The notes beneath the pieces were generated by a model. That model was not told where the DNA came from. It saw nothing but the letters and a program-made list of their open reading frames with translations, and did not search any database. From contig JASWHV010000010.1 of the NCBI GenBank assembly GCA_030760725.1, positions 31,067,760 to 31,131,759 of the forward strand: 64,000 nt of DNA, written 5' to 3'. This DNA is from Neostapfia colusana (taxonomy: Eukaryota > Streptophyta > Magnoliopsida > Poales > Poaceae). A program made the translations under genes and the position numbers. Shown here piece by piece: positions 30,009 through 41,326 of the stretch (the stretch's first letter is position 1; each line of letters opens with the position of its first letter).

Positions 30009-31079
30009 TGTCGGTACCTGAGATATGGGGTACCCCCGCGCACAGGGTGAAATGCCTAAGGTGCTCACCCTTCTCCGCAGGGAGAGCTCCGAAGGCGCCA
30101 CGCGTCTGGTGGGGCCGGACCTCCCTCTCCTCAGAGGAGAGCTCCGGGCCCGCCACGTGGCATACGGAAGCTGGACCTCCCCCTCCGCGGGAGAGAGTTC
30201 CGAAGATGCCACGCGTCCAGCGGGGCCGGACCTCCCTCTCCTCAGAGGTGAGCTCCGGGCCCACCACGTGGCATGCAGAAGCCGGACCTCCCCCTCCGCG
30301 GGAGAGAGGTCCGAAGGCGCCACGCGTCCAGCGGGCCCGGACCTCCCTCTCCTCAGAGAAGAGCTCCGGACCCGCCACGTGGCTGGAAGAACGGTGCTGC
30401 CTGCCCCCGAGCGGTAGGCAGCGGGCGTAAAGGCGCCCCTCACATTGCCCGTACAAGGTATTCAAGGCCCGCGTCTTCCCAAGACGCGGAAACGCGGAGC
30501 ACGCGCCTGTCAGGTGCCGTTGCGTCCAGTCGCATCACAGACTGGCGCGCGGTGTCAGGACCTGCCAGGTAATAAACGCCGCGACAAGACATCCCATGCC
30601 GCTTGCGCCGTCATCAACCACTATGACTAGAGCGCGGCGTGGGCAGGGCGGCAAAATGAAGACTCAGAAGCCTTCGACCAGAGGCAACCACCGGCGTAAC
30701 TACAGATACGGTAGATAATAGACAATCTTCCCGGGACCACCTGTCGGGTCCCGGCTTCCCTTGTAAGCCGCCCGAGCCTTGGACTATAAAAGGCTCGGGT
30801 AGGCGTCGATAGCAAGGGTTCGCATTCTGAAACTCATACGCTAGCCATACACTCTCAAGCTGTAACTCACCCCCAAGCTCAGGCCCCCGGCCCTGAGCAG
30901 CAAGCAATACAGCGAGCTCCATAGCTCGCCGTGGACGTAGGGTTTTACGCTCCGGCGGCCTGAACCAAGTAAAACTCCCCGTGTCAAGCTCTCCGCTAGG
31001 AACTAGCCCCTCCGAAAAAAGAACCTCCGCGGGCTGCCCAGTGCAGGCCCGGGGGAAGTGTCAATCGCACACTTCGACA
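30009..31079 (+). repeat. 5' LTR of element C (1071 bp)
   Basis: TGTCGGTACC to ACTTCGACA. G-box units at 30090-30390, TATA hairpin at 30771-30799, leader hairpin at 30912-30929 and GTTTTAC/GTAAAAC at 30942-30975. Confidence 0.85.
30785..30792 (+). promoter_or_regulatory. TATA box of element C
   Basis: TATAAAAG between perfect 10-base arms CCCGAGCCTT and AAGGCTCGGG. Confidence 0.65.
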
Positions 31080-31100
31080 TTTGCGCGCCAGGAAGGGGAC
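31080..31100 (+). other. Primer-binding site of element C
   Basis: TTTGCGCGCCAGGAAGGGGA, one G shorter than in B. Confidence 0.55.
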
Positions 31101-31135
31101 TTTTCCCCTAGCGCGACGAGTTTCTGCCAACGAAG

Positions 31136-33682
31136 ATGACCAAGCTCCCTTCGGCGGCAAGCTCACCTCCCACGCCTCCGCGGCGAGCCGCGGCTAGGTG
31201 GGAGTACAAGCCAACACACTCAGGACGGAGTGTGTCAGTACAAGCCGGGAGCCAGCAACCGGCTCTGGCAGCGCCGACCCCGGCAATGCAGGCTCCAACC
31301 AGCGTCATATCTCCAGTAGCGCCGGGCGTACCCGGAAGGGGCGCGCTAGCTGCAGCAAGAGCGCTACTGCACAATCCGCCCGCTGGAGACGCGCCTCAGG
31401 CAGCGACCCAGCGGTGGATTCTCGAGGTAGACCGTCTTGTCGTCGCTGCCGCAAGCCCGTGACTCCGGCGGAGACGACACTCTAACCAGCCGGCCGTGTC
31501 GCTGATACGCACGCCGATGGTTGATGAACAGACGGCAGATTCCAGCTCTGCCAGCCCTCAATCGATGGATCTGAGGACAGAGCTGGAGCGGTGTCGCTCG
31601 GGTCAAGATGCCCGGGTATACCTCGAGCAACGCTGAGAAAGGCGTCGCTACCAAGAAGCTGATGACAGCATGACGTCGGCCTCGACCCAGCCTGAAGAGC
31701 AGACCTTCGCCATGCGATCTCTGCCCCAGGTCTGCGCCGTGCAGAATATGCCACAGTCATATGTACTGCAGATGGCGCCCCCGGCCTATGGTGCAGCTTT
31801 GCCCGTACCGGGGTACACTGTGCCTGGTGCGAACTCAGCGTTCGCGGCACCAGAACCTGCGGTGACGGAAGCAGGGTGTGCAGCCCTCGCGCCCCATCTT
31901 CGCTTTGCGAAGTGGCCGCGCAAGTTTCGGCCACACCTGCCCGAGAAGTACGACGGCAGCGTCAACCCGGCGGAGTTCCTCCAGATCTACTCCACCGCCG
32001 TACTTGCCGCAGGAGGGAATGAAGCCGTCATGGCCAATTACTTCCCTGTCGCCTTGACCGGTCCAGCCCGGTCTTGGCTCATGAACCTCCCCCAAGGTTC
32101 CGTCACCTCCTGGGGATAGCTTTGCCGACAGTTCGTAGCCAACTTTGGCAGCTCCTACACCCGGCCTGGCACGGAGCTCGACCTCCACGCCGTCCAGCAG
32201 CAACCTGGGGAGTCGCTGCGCTCTTTCATCCAGCGGTTCTCCCAGGTGCGGAACACCATCCCACACATTCAAAATGCTTCTGTGGTGGTGGCGTTCCGGC
32301 AAGGCGTCCGGGACAGGAAGATGCTCGAGAAGCTCGCGACCAGGGAGGTCCGCGACGTCTCAGAGCTCTTCAGCTTGGCAGACAAATGCGCCAGAGCTGC
32401 CGAAGGACGGAACTGGCACTCGCTGCCATCCTCCGAGTCAGGGGGACTGCCCGGATCCAGTCCTACTCCCTGTGGAGGCAGCAGGAAGGCCAAGAACCGA
32501 GGCAGAAGCAAGATAGAGTCACCGACCGCAGCCCCAGTCGTCACTGCAGCGACGCTCGGTGGGGCTCGGGGGCCGCGCCCCGACAAGAAGCAGCGAAGAT
32601 CACCAATCCCAGAAGGTGATAAAGACAATATGTGCCCCGTGCACGGCAGCTGTCGCCACACTGCTGCCGAGTGCCGGGAGATCCGAAGGCTCGCAGAGCG
32701 CTTCCGCAAGGAGAAGCGGCAGCGGGCTGATGACCTGCCCTTCCGTCCAAAGGAAGATGAGCAGAGGGTGGATGTTCCAGACAACATCGACCACCCAGAG
32801 GAGATCCAGGAGCCTCCGCGTATCGTGAAGGCGGCACGCAATCACGAGGATTCCGGCTCCAGTGGCGATGAGCGTCGAAAGAAGCTCTACGTCATATACG
32901 GCGGGTCCGCCGACCCCTCGTCCCGAAGCGCAGTCATGACTCTGCGCCGAGCGGTAGCGTCGGTGGCGCCACTCCCAAGTGCTGCACCGCACCTAAAGTG
33001 GATGGGGACCCCCATCAGCTTTGATGCCACCGACTGCCCCAGGAACATGGCTGGGGCCGGCCAACTGCCGCTCCTGGTGGCCCCTACCATCGCCAACGTG
33101 AGAATGTACCACGTTTTGGTGGATGGAGGGGCTGGGCTGAACCTCATCAGCCGTGCAGCTTTCCAGAAGCTGCAAATCCCGATGGCCAAGCTCACCCCGT
33201 CGAGTCCGTTCTCAGGGGTAGGGCCGGGACAGGTTATCCCCTACGGCAGCATCAGTCTCCCGGTGACCTTCGGGGCTCCGGACAGCTATCGAATAGAGTA
33301 CATTCTGTTCGACGTAGCGGAGATAGACCTCCCCTTCAACGCCATAATCGGCAGGCCATCCCTGTACCGATTCATGGCTGTAGCCCATTACGGCTACCTT
33401 GTCCTGAAGATGCCAACACCGACTGGTGTTCTCAGGATTCGTGGGGACCGCACTGCTGCAGTGTCGGCCCTGGAGAAGCTCCAAGCACTCGCGACAGCTG
33501 GGGCCTCAGCCCGCGGCAATACGGAATCGGACCAGCTCCGCCCGTGCGCACGTCACCGTGCTTCCAGCACAGCACCCCGGGTGCAACCTCTCGACGAGGG
33601 CGGCGTCCCCTTAAAGGTCGTCCAAGTCGGCACCGAAGCTACCCAGACCACCTGGGTAGCCGGGGGCCTGGATAGTAAATAG
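31136..33682 (+). pseudogene. gag-pro: gag-protease of element C, three nonsense codons, no frameshift
   Basis: ATG at 31136 (MTKLPSAASS). The whole gag-protease lies in one frame. Stops at 31460 (TGA) and 31634 (TGA) stand where D has CGA; TAG at 32117 stands where others have GAG. Gag core: YDGSVNPAEFLQIYSTAVLA. Zinc knuckle: CPVHGSCRHTAAEC at about 32635-32675. Protease: VLVDGGAGLNLIS with the Asp-Gly-Gly variant at about 33115, then IIGRPSLYRF. Ends at the shared UAG at 33680. The lack of indels suggests the youngest decay among the pol-bearing copies. Confidence 0.8.
33680..33682 (+). other. Conserved in-frame UAG between gag-pro and pol (C copy)
   Basis: AAA TAG GAA AGC; gag-pro, stop and pol are all in one frame here, which is the clearest view of the junction. 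The stem that can form after the stop in E1 and D has one mismatch in this copy. Confidence 0.6.
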
Positions 33683-35686
33683 GAAAGCGCGCTCGTCACC
33701 TTCCTCCGGCACAACATCGACGTGTTTGCATGGCAGCCGTCACAGATGCCGGGGATCCCCAGGAAGGTGATCGAGCACCACTTGAAAGTCTTCCCCGACG
33801 CCCGGCCGGTTCAACAGAAGCCCCGCAAGCAGTCCATCGAGCGGCAGAACTTCATCCGTGAAGAAGTCAAGAAGCTGCTAGACGCTGGCTTCATACGGGA
33901 GGTCCACCACCCTCGATGGTTGGCGAACCCCGTCGTTGTCCCGAAGGCTGGCGGGAAGCTCCGTATGTGCATCGACTACACCAGTCTCAATAAGGCATGT
34001 CCTAAAGATGCATTCCCTCTCCCTAGAATAGATCAAATAGTAGACTCAACCTCCGGCTGTGATATACTGTGCTTCCTAGACGCCTACTCGGGTTTCCATC
34101 AGATCCCCATGTCTAGGGAGGACGAGGAGCACACCTCCTTCATCAGAGTAGACGGCCTTTATTGCTATGTGTCTATGCCTTACGGCCTAAAGAATGCACT
34201 CCCCACCTTTGTGCGGGCAATGCACAAAACCTTTGGGGAGTTAATAAGAGACCTGGTTGAGGTGTATGTCGATGACATAGTTGTCAAGGTCAAGCAGGGT
34301 CCGTCCCTGCTAGATAACCTAGCCTTAGTCTTTGACAAGTTGCGCTCTACGCGCACCAAGCTGAACCCAGATAAATGTGTGTTCGGCGTGTCCTCTGGAA
34401 AGCTCTTAGGTTTCCTGGTCTCGCACCGGGGGATTGAGGCCAACCCAGAGAAGATCAAGGCCATCGACTTGATGCGGCCCCCTGCCCGCGTCAAGGATGT
34501 CCAGAAACTCACAGGATGTCTAGCCGCGCTGAGTCGGTTTATACCGAGGCTAGCAGAGCGGGCACTCCCTTTCTTTAAGCTCCTGCGCAAGTCAGGCCCT
34601 TTTGCCTGGACTGACGAAGCAGCAGAGGCTTTCCAGGAGTTGAAGCGACTCCTGACGACCCTACCAATCATGGTAGCCCCTGAGCCCGGAGAGCACCTGT
34701 TGCTCTACATCGCGGCGACAACTGAAGTAGTGAGTATGGTCCTCGTCGCAGAGCGGCCGGACCCCTCATCTTCACAACCTGCTCTGGTAGCAGAAGACAG
34801 ACGCCAGGAGGCCCCGCAGGACCAAGACGGTCTCCCGGGCCTCCAAGGCAACCTCCCGGAGGCCCAGGTCGGCCTCCCGGAGGTCCTGGGCAGTCTCCCG
34901 GACCTCCAAGATAAACCCCCAGGGGCCCCGCGGGACCCCCCGGGGGCCAAATGGGACCTCCCAGAGGTCGCCCAAGACCCCCCGGAGCTCCCGGACAATC
35001 AAGATAGCTTAAGGGCCTCCGGGTCCCAGCTCCCGGAGGCCACCGTGGGTCCGCCCACCTCCGGTGGGCCAATGGACGAGTACCTCCCAGGCCTGAGAAA
35101 GAGGGTTCGAACCGTACAGAGGCCTGTCTACTACATCAGCGAAGTACTTCATGATGCCAAGACAAGGTACCTGGAAGTCCACAAGCTGCTGTATGCGGTG
35201 CTCGTTGCCTCCAGAAAGCTCCGCCATTACTTCCAGGCCCACCGGGTCTCGGTAGTCACCTCGTATCCACTGAAAACAATTCTTCACAGCCCCCATGCGA
35301 CTGGCAACGTTGCTAAATGGGCGGCGGAGCTGGCGGAGTTTGAGCTGGACTTCCTCCCACGCCATGCAGTCAAGAGCCAAGCACTGGCTGACTTTGTGGC
35401 GGAGTGGACACCAACGGAGGCTGACCCAGGGGGCCATGGGGGCGGAGAACCGGAGCACCAAGCTCCGGTCTTCACCGAACCCCACTGGACACTCTTCTTC
35501 GACGGCTCCTCGAGAAAGCAGGGAGCCGGTGCCGGCGTACTGCTCCTCATGCCATCGGGGGAACAGTTTGGGTATATGGTGCGTCTCAATTTCAAGGCAA
35601 CCAACAACATGGCGGAGTATGAAGCACTCTTCTTTGGCCTGCAGACAGCCCTGTCTTTAGGCGCTCGGCAGTTGTTGGCACAGGGC
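33683..35686 (+). pseudogene. pol: pol of element C: RT and both RNase H domains, truncated before integrase
   Basis: Continues in frame after the UAG without a stop up to the joint. RT: KLRMCIDYTSLNKACPKDAF, FLDAYSGFHQIP (motif A Asp present), YVDDIVVKV. The first RNase H (AWTDEAAEAFQELKRLL ... LLLYIAATTEVVSMVL) has lost the usual acidic residues and holds a 110-residue Pro/Asp/Leu repeat insertion, then resumes at RPVYYISEVL. The second RNase H (FFDGSSRKQGAG, NNMAEYEAL) is cut at QLLAQG. Having two RNase H domains is typical of the Tat lineage, in which the first one is thought to have become structural. Confidence 0.85.
34770..35095 (+). repeat. Coding repeats inside the first RNase H of element C
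   Basis: Runs of CTCCCGGAGGYCCAGG-type units encoding GLPEVL, NLPEAQ, SLPDLQ and WDLPEVA. In frame and variable in number against E1 and D. Confidence 0.6.
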
Positions 35687-36167
35687 TAGCATGCGGCATG
35701 GGTAGGGCTGCAAGACAAAGACTCAGAAGCCTTCACCAGAGACAACTACCAGCATAACTACAGATACGGTAGATAACAGTCAATCTCCCCGGGACCACCT
35801 GTCGGGTCCCGGGCCGCCCTTGTAAGCCACCCGAGTCTTGGACTATAAAAGACTCGGGTAGGCGACGATAGCAAGGGTTCGCGCTCCCGCAACTCATACG
35901 CTAGCCATTCACCCCCAAGCTGTAACTCATCCTCAAGCTCAGGACTCCGGTTCTGAGCAACAAGCAATACAGCGAGCTCCATAGCTCGCCGTGGACGTAG
36001 GGTTTTACGCTCCGGCGGCCTGAACCACGTAAAACTGGCCGTGTCAAGCTCTTACTAACTCGTCCATACGCTCAAGCTCTACGCAAGTGACTAGCCCCAC
36101 CGAAAAAAGAACCTCCGCGGGTTGCCCAGTGCAGGCCCGGGGGAAGTGTCGACGGAACACTTCGACA
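35687..36167 (+). repeat. 3' part of the 5' LTR of element D
   Basis: Begins mid-LTR at TAGCATGCGGCATGGG and ends ACTTCGACA. The U3 repeat array is lost; the TATA hairpin and leader hairpins remain. Confidence 0.8.
35844..35851 (+). promoter_or_regulatory. TATA box of element D
   Basis: TATAAAAG with perfect arms CCCGAGTCTT (35830-35839) and AAGACTCGGG (35849-35858). Confidence 0.65.
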
Positions 36168-36188
36168 TTTGGTGCGCCAGGTAGGGGC
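36168..36188 (+). other. Primer-binding site of element D
   Basis: TTTGGTGCGCCAGGTAGGGG following the LTR. Confidence 0.6.
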
Positions 36189-36216
36189 TTTTCCCTTGCG
36201 CGACGAGTTTCCGCCG

Positions 36217-38765
36217 ATGAAGATTACCAAGCTTCCTTCAGCAGCAAACTCTCCTCCCCCGCGTTTGCGGCGAACCGTGACCAGGGGGGAGTACATGTCG
36301 ACACACTCTGGACGGAGTGTGTCGGTTCAAGCTTGGAGCCAGCAGCCGGCTCTGGCAGTGCCGACCCCAGCAATGCAGGCTCCAACCAGCGTCAGGTCTT
36401 CAGTAGCACTGGGCGTACCCGGTGGGGGTGCGCTAGCTGCAGCAAGAGCGCTACTGCACAATCCTCCTGCTGGGGACGTGCCTCAGGCAGCGACCCAGCA
36501 GTGGATTCGCGAGGTAGACCGTCTCGTCGTCGCCGCCGCAAACCCTCGACTTCGGCGGGGACGACACTCCGGCCAACCGGCTGTGTCGCTGATGCGCACG
36601 CCAATGGTTGACGAGCAGACGGCAGATTCCAGCTCCACCAGGCTCCAGTCGACGGATATGAGGACAGAGCTGGAACGGTGTCACTTGGGTCAAGATGCCC
36701 GGGAATACCTCGAGCAACGCCGAGAAAGGCGTCGCAACCAAGAGGCTGGCGACAGCATGACGTCGGCCTCGATCCAGCCTGAAGAGCAGACTTTCGCCAC
36801 ACGATCTCTGCCTCAGGCCTAAGCCGTGCAGGATATGCCACAGTCATATGTCCCGCAAACGGCGCCCCCGGCCTATGGCGCAGCCTTGCCCATACCGGGG
36901 TACACTGTGCCCGGTGCGAACCAAGCGTTTGCGGCACCAGTACCTACGGCAACAGGAGCAGGATGTGCGGCCCTCGCGCCCCACCTTCGCTTCACGAGGT
37001 GGCCGCGCAAGTTTCGGCCGCACCTGCCCGAGAAGTACGACGGCAGCGTCAACCCGGCGGAGTTCCTCCAGATCTACTCCACCGCCGTACTTGCCGCAGG
37101 AGGGAATGAAGCCGTCATGGCCAATTACTTCCCTGTCGCCTTCCGGTCCAGCTCGGTCTTGGCTCATGAACCTCCCCCAGGGTTCAATAATTTCCTGGGG
37201 AGAACTCTGCCGGCAGTTCATCGCCAACTTCGGCAGTTCCTACACCCGGCCTGGCACGGAGCTCGACCTCCACGCCATCCAGCAACAACCGGGGGAGTCG
37301 CTGCGCTGCTTCATCCAGCGGTTCTCCAAGGTGCGGAACACCATTCCACACATTCAAAATGCTTCTGTGGTGGTGGCGTTCTGACAAGGCGTCCGGGACA
37401 AGAAGATGCTCAAGAAGCTCGCGACCAGAGAGTTCCGCGATGTCTCCGAGCTCTTCAGCCTGGCAGACAAGTGCGCCAGAGCAGCCGAAGGGCGAAACTT
37501 GCACTCACTGCCGTCCTCCGAGTCAGGAGGACAGTCCGGATCTGGTCCTACTCCCTATGGAGGCAGCAAGAAGGCCAAGCCGAGGCAGAGGCAAGATAGA
37601 ATCACCAACCGCAGCTCCAGTCGTCGCTGCAGCGACACTCAGTGGGGCTCGGGGGCCGCGCCCCGACAAGAGGCAGCGAAGATCACCAATCCCAGAAGGT
37701 GATCAAGACAAGATATGCCCCGTGCAGGGCAGCTGTCGCCACACTACTGCCGAGTGCCGGGAGATCCGGAAGCTCGCAGAGCGCTTCCGCAAAGGGAAGC
37801 AGCAGCGGACTGACGCCCCACCCATCCGTCCAAGGGAGGGCAAGCAGAAGGTCGACGTCCCAGACAGCGTCGACCACCTAGTGGAGTTCCAGGAGCCTCA
37901 GCGTGCCGTGAAGGCGGTACGCAACCATGAGGACTCCAGCTCCAGCGACGATGAGCGTCGAAAGAAGCTCTACATCATATACGACGGGTCCGCCGACCCC
38001 TCGTCTTGAAGCGCAGTCAAGACCCTGCGCCGAGCGGTAGCGTCGGTGGCTCCACTCCCAAGTGCCGCACCGCACCTCAAGTGGATAGGAACCCCCATCA
38101 GCTTTGACGCCACCGACTGCCCCAGGAATATGGCTGGGGCCGGCCAACTACCGCTTTTGGTAGCTCCGACCATCGCCAACATGAGGATGTACCACGTTTT
38201 GGTAGATGGTGGAGCTGGGCTGAACCTCATCAGCCGTGCAGCTTTCCAGAAGCTGCAGGTCCCGATGGCCAAGCTCACCCCGTCGAGCCCGTTCTCAGGG
38301 GTAGGGCTGGGACAGGTCGTTCCCTACGGCAACATCAGCCTCCCGGTGACCTTCGGAGCTCTGGACAGCTATCGGACAGAGTACATTCTGTTTGACGTAG
38401 CGGAGATCGACCTCCCCTTCAACGCCATAATCGGCAGGCCAGCCCTGTACCGATTCATGGCAGTAGCCCACTACAACTACCTTGTCCTAAAGATGCCTAC
38501 ACCAACGGGCGTCCTCAGGATTCGTGGAGACCGCACTGCTGCAGTGTCGGCCTTAGAGAATCTCCAAGCGCTCGCAACAGCTGGGGCACCAGCGCCTGGC
38601 AGTGCAGAGCCGGACCAGCTCCACCCGAGCGCATGGCACCGTGCCTCCGCCACAGCACCCCGGGTGCAACCCCTCGACGAGGACGGCGTCCCCTTAAAGG
38701 TTGTCCAAGTCGGCGCCGAAGCCACCCAGACCACCTGGGTAGCCGGGGGGCTGGATAGCAAATAG
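36217..38765 (+). pseudogene. gag-pro: gag-protease of element D, several stops and frameshifts
   Basis: ATG at 36217 (MKITKLPSAA). Same gag core as C. Defects: TAA at 36820-36822, a two-base deletion near 37143, TGA at 37382-37384, a small deletion near 37578 and TGA at 38007-38009; both TGAs correspond to CGA or CGG in sister copies. The zinc knuckle reads CPVQGSCRHTTAEC, with the first His changed to Gln. Protease VLVDGGAGLNLIS is intact from about 38046 on. Ends at the UAG 38763-38765. Confidence 0.8.
38763..38765 (+). other. Conserved in-frame UAG between gag-pro and pol (D copy)
   Basis: AAA TAG GAA GGC, identical to E1 for the bases around the stop and for the downstream CCTTCCTCC partner. 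Confidence 0.6.
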
Positions 38766-39859
38766 GAAGGCGCGCTCGTCACCTTCCTCCGGCACAACGT
38801 TGACGTGTTTGCATGGCAGCCGTCACAGATGCCGGGGATCCCCAGGGAGGTGATCGAGCACCACTTAAAAGTCTTCCCCGACGCCTGTCCAGTTCAACAG
38901 AAGCCCCGCAAGCAGTCCATCGAGCGGAAAAACTTCATTCGTGAAGAAATCAAGAAGCTGCTGGACGCTGGCTTCATACGGGAGGTCCACCACCCCCGGT
39001 GGTTGGCGAACCCCGTCGTTGTCCCGAAGGCTGGCGGGAAGCTCCGGATGTGCATCGACTACACCAGTCTCAATAAGGCATGTCCCAAAGATCCATTCCC
39101 TCTCCCTAGAATAGATCAAATAGTAGACTCAACATCAGGCTGTGATATGCTGTGCTTCCTAGACGCCTACTCGGGTTTCCATCAGATCCCCATGTCTAGG
39201 GAGGATGAAGAGCACACCTCCTTCATCACAGTAGATGGCCTTTATTGTTATGTGTCTATGCCTTACGGCCTAAAGAATGCACTCCCCACCTTTGTGCGAG
39301 CGATGCACAAAACCTTTGGGGAGTTAATAAGAGACTTAGTTGAGGTGTACGTCGATGACATCGTTGTCAAGGTCAAGCAGGGTTCATCTTTGTTAGATAA
39401 CCTAGCCTTAGTCTTTGACAAATTGCGCTCTACGCGCACCAAGCTGAACCCCGACAAATGTGTGTTCGGTGTGTCCTCTGGGAAGTTCTTAGGATTCCTG
39501 GTCTCGCACCGAGGTATTGAGGCCAACCCAGAGAAGATCAAGGCCATCGACATGATGCGGCCTTCTGCCCGCGTCAAGGATGTCCAGAAACTCACGGGAT
39601 GCCTAGCCGCGCTGAGTCGGTTTATACCGAGGCTAGCAGAGCGGGCACTCCCTTTCTTTAAGCTCCTGCGCAAGTCAGGCCCATTTGCCTGGACTGACGA
39701 AGCAGAAGAGGCTTTCCAGGAGTTGAAGCGACTCCTGACGACCCTACCTATCATGGTAGCCCCTGAGCCCCGAGAGCACCTGCTGCTCTACATCGCGGCG
39801 ACAACTGAAGTGGTGAGTATGGTCCTCGTCACAGAGCGGCCGGACCTCTCATCTTCACA

Positions 39860-40195
39860 ACCTGTTCCGCCAGCAGAAGACAGATGCCAGGAGGCCCCGC
39901 AGGACCAAGACGGTCTCTCGGACCTCCAAGGCAACCTCCCGGAGGTCCAGGTCGGCTTCCCGGAGGTCCAGGGTGGTCTCCCAGACCCCCGAGATAAACC
40001 CCCGGGTGTCCTGTGGGACCCCCCGGGGGCCAAACGGGACCTCCCGGAGATCCCTCAAGACCACCCGGAGCTCCCGGAGAACACGCGGGCCCCCCCCCGG
40101 AGAACCAAGATAGCTTAAGGGCCTCCGGGTCCCAGCTCCCGGAGGCCCCCGTGGGTCCACTCACCTCCAGCGGGCTAGGGCCAATGGATGAAGAC
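39860..40195 (+). repeat. Coding repeats inside the first RNase H of element D
   Basis: GACCTCCCGGAGGTCC-type units encoding NLPEVQ, GFPEVQ and GLPDP; interrupted by the poly-C frameshift. Confidence 0.6.
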
Positions 40196-41321
40196 CTCCC
40201 AGACCTAAGAGAGAGAGTTCGAACCATCCAGAGGCCTGTCTACTACATCAGCGAAGTACATCATGATGCCAAGACAAGGTACCTAGAAGTCCACAAGCTG
40301 CTGTATGCGGTGCTCGTGGCCTCCAGGAAGCTCCGCCATTACTTCCAGGCCCACCGGGTCTCGGTAGTCACCTCGTATCCGCTGAAGACGATTCTTCACA
40401 GCCCCCATGCGACTGGCAATGTTGATAAATGGGCGGCAGAGCTGGCGGAGTTCGAGCTGGACTTCCTTCCACGCCATGCAGTCAAAATCCAAGCACTGGC
40501 CGACTTTGTGGCAGAGTGGACACCAACGAAGACTGACCCAGGGGGCCACAAAGACGGTGAATCAGAGCACCAAGCTCCGGTCTTCACCGAGCCCCACTGG
40601 ACACTTTTCTTCGATGGCTCCTTGCGAAAGCAGGGGGCCGGTGCCGGCGTACTGCTCCTCATGCCATCGCGGGAACAGTTTGGGTACATGGTGCGTCTCA
40701 ATTTCAAGGCAACCAACAACATGGCAGAGTATGAAGCACTCATCTTTGGCCTGCAGACAGTCCTGTCTTTAGGCGCTCGCCAGTTGTTGGCACAGGGCGA
40801 CTCCCAGCTGGTCATCAAGCAAGTCAAGGGCGAATGCTCCTGCAATGACCCACAACAAGCTGCATATCTGCTTCACGTGCAGATGATGGAGAAAGAATTC
40901 CTCGCCTTGGACCTGCGCCACGTACCGCGCGCTGGCAATGCCGCAGCTGACAACCTGTCAACGAAGGCTTCCACCGGAGCCCCTGCGCCCGAAGGAGTTT
41001 TCGAGAGGACGATGCTGCGGCCCACAGCCCGGCCCGCCGAGCCGGGCAAAGGGGGCTTGACCAGGACCTCGAAGCTAGCGGTCCCGGCGGCCCTACAGCC
41101 ATGGATGCCGCCAAGGATCGTAAGCGTCACTGGGGACTCCGTGCAACCCAGCGCTCAAGATCCAGAAGCTCAAGTCAGACCCGATGCATGGATCACGGAG
41201 ATCCGGGACTACTTGAAGGACAACATCCTCCCTGATGAACATGCAACCGCTGAACGGATTGTGCGTATGGCTAAGAGATACGTGCTGGTAGAGGGGGATC
41301 TGTACCGGCGCGGCGCCAACC

Positions 41322-41326
41322 ACATC
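41322..41326. other. Target site duplication, left copy
   Basis: ACATC, repeated at 42292-42296; both copies flank a single LTR. Confidence 0.85.

Larger units (their letters stand above)
30009..35686 (+). mobile_element. Element C: pol-bearing Tat-type element, 3'-truncated
   Basis: Complete 5' LTR, gag-protease and pol up to the second RNase H in one reading frame; then an abrupt joint at 35686/35687 to the middle of another Tat LTR. Integrase, 3' region and 3' LTR are lost. Confidence 0.8.
38766..41326 (+). pseudogene. pol: pol of element D, part 1: RT, RNase H domains, start of integrase
   Basis: In frame after the UAG. RT intact through FLDAYSGFHQIP and YVDDIVVKV. The first RNase H carries the repeat insertion (39860-40195), in which a CCCCCCCCC run near 40090 accompanies a frameshift. 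The second RNase H has FFDGSLRKQGAG, NNMAEYEAL and GDSQLVIKQVKG with all acidic positions. The frame then enters the integrase linker and is split at the codon for Ile in NHI by the solo LTR. Confidence 0.8.
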
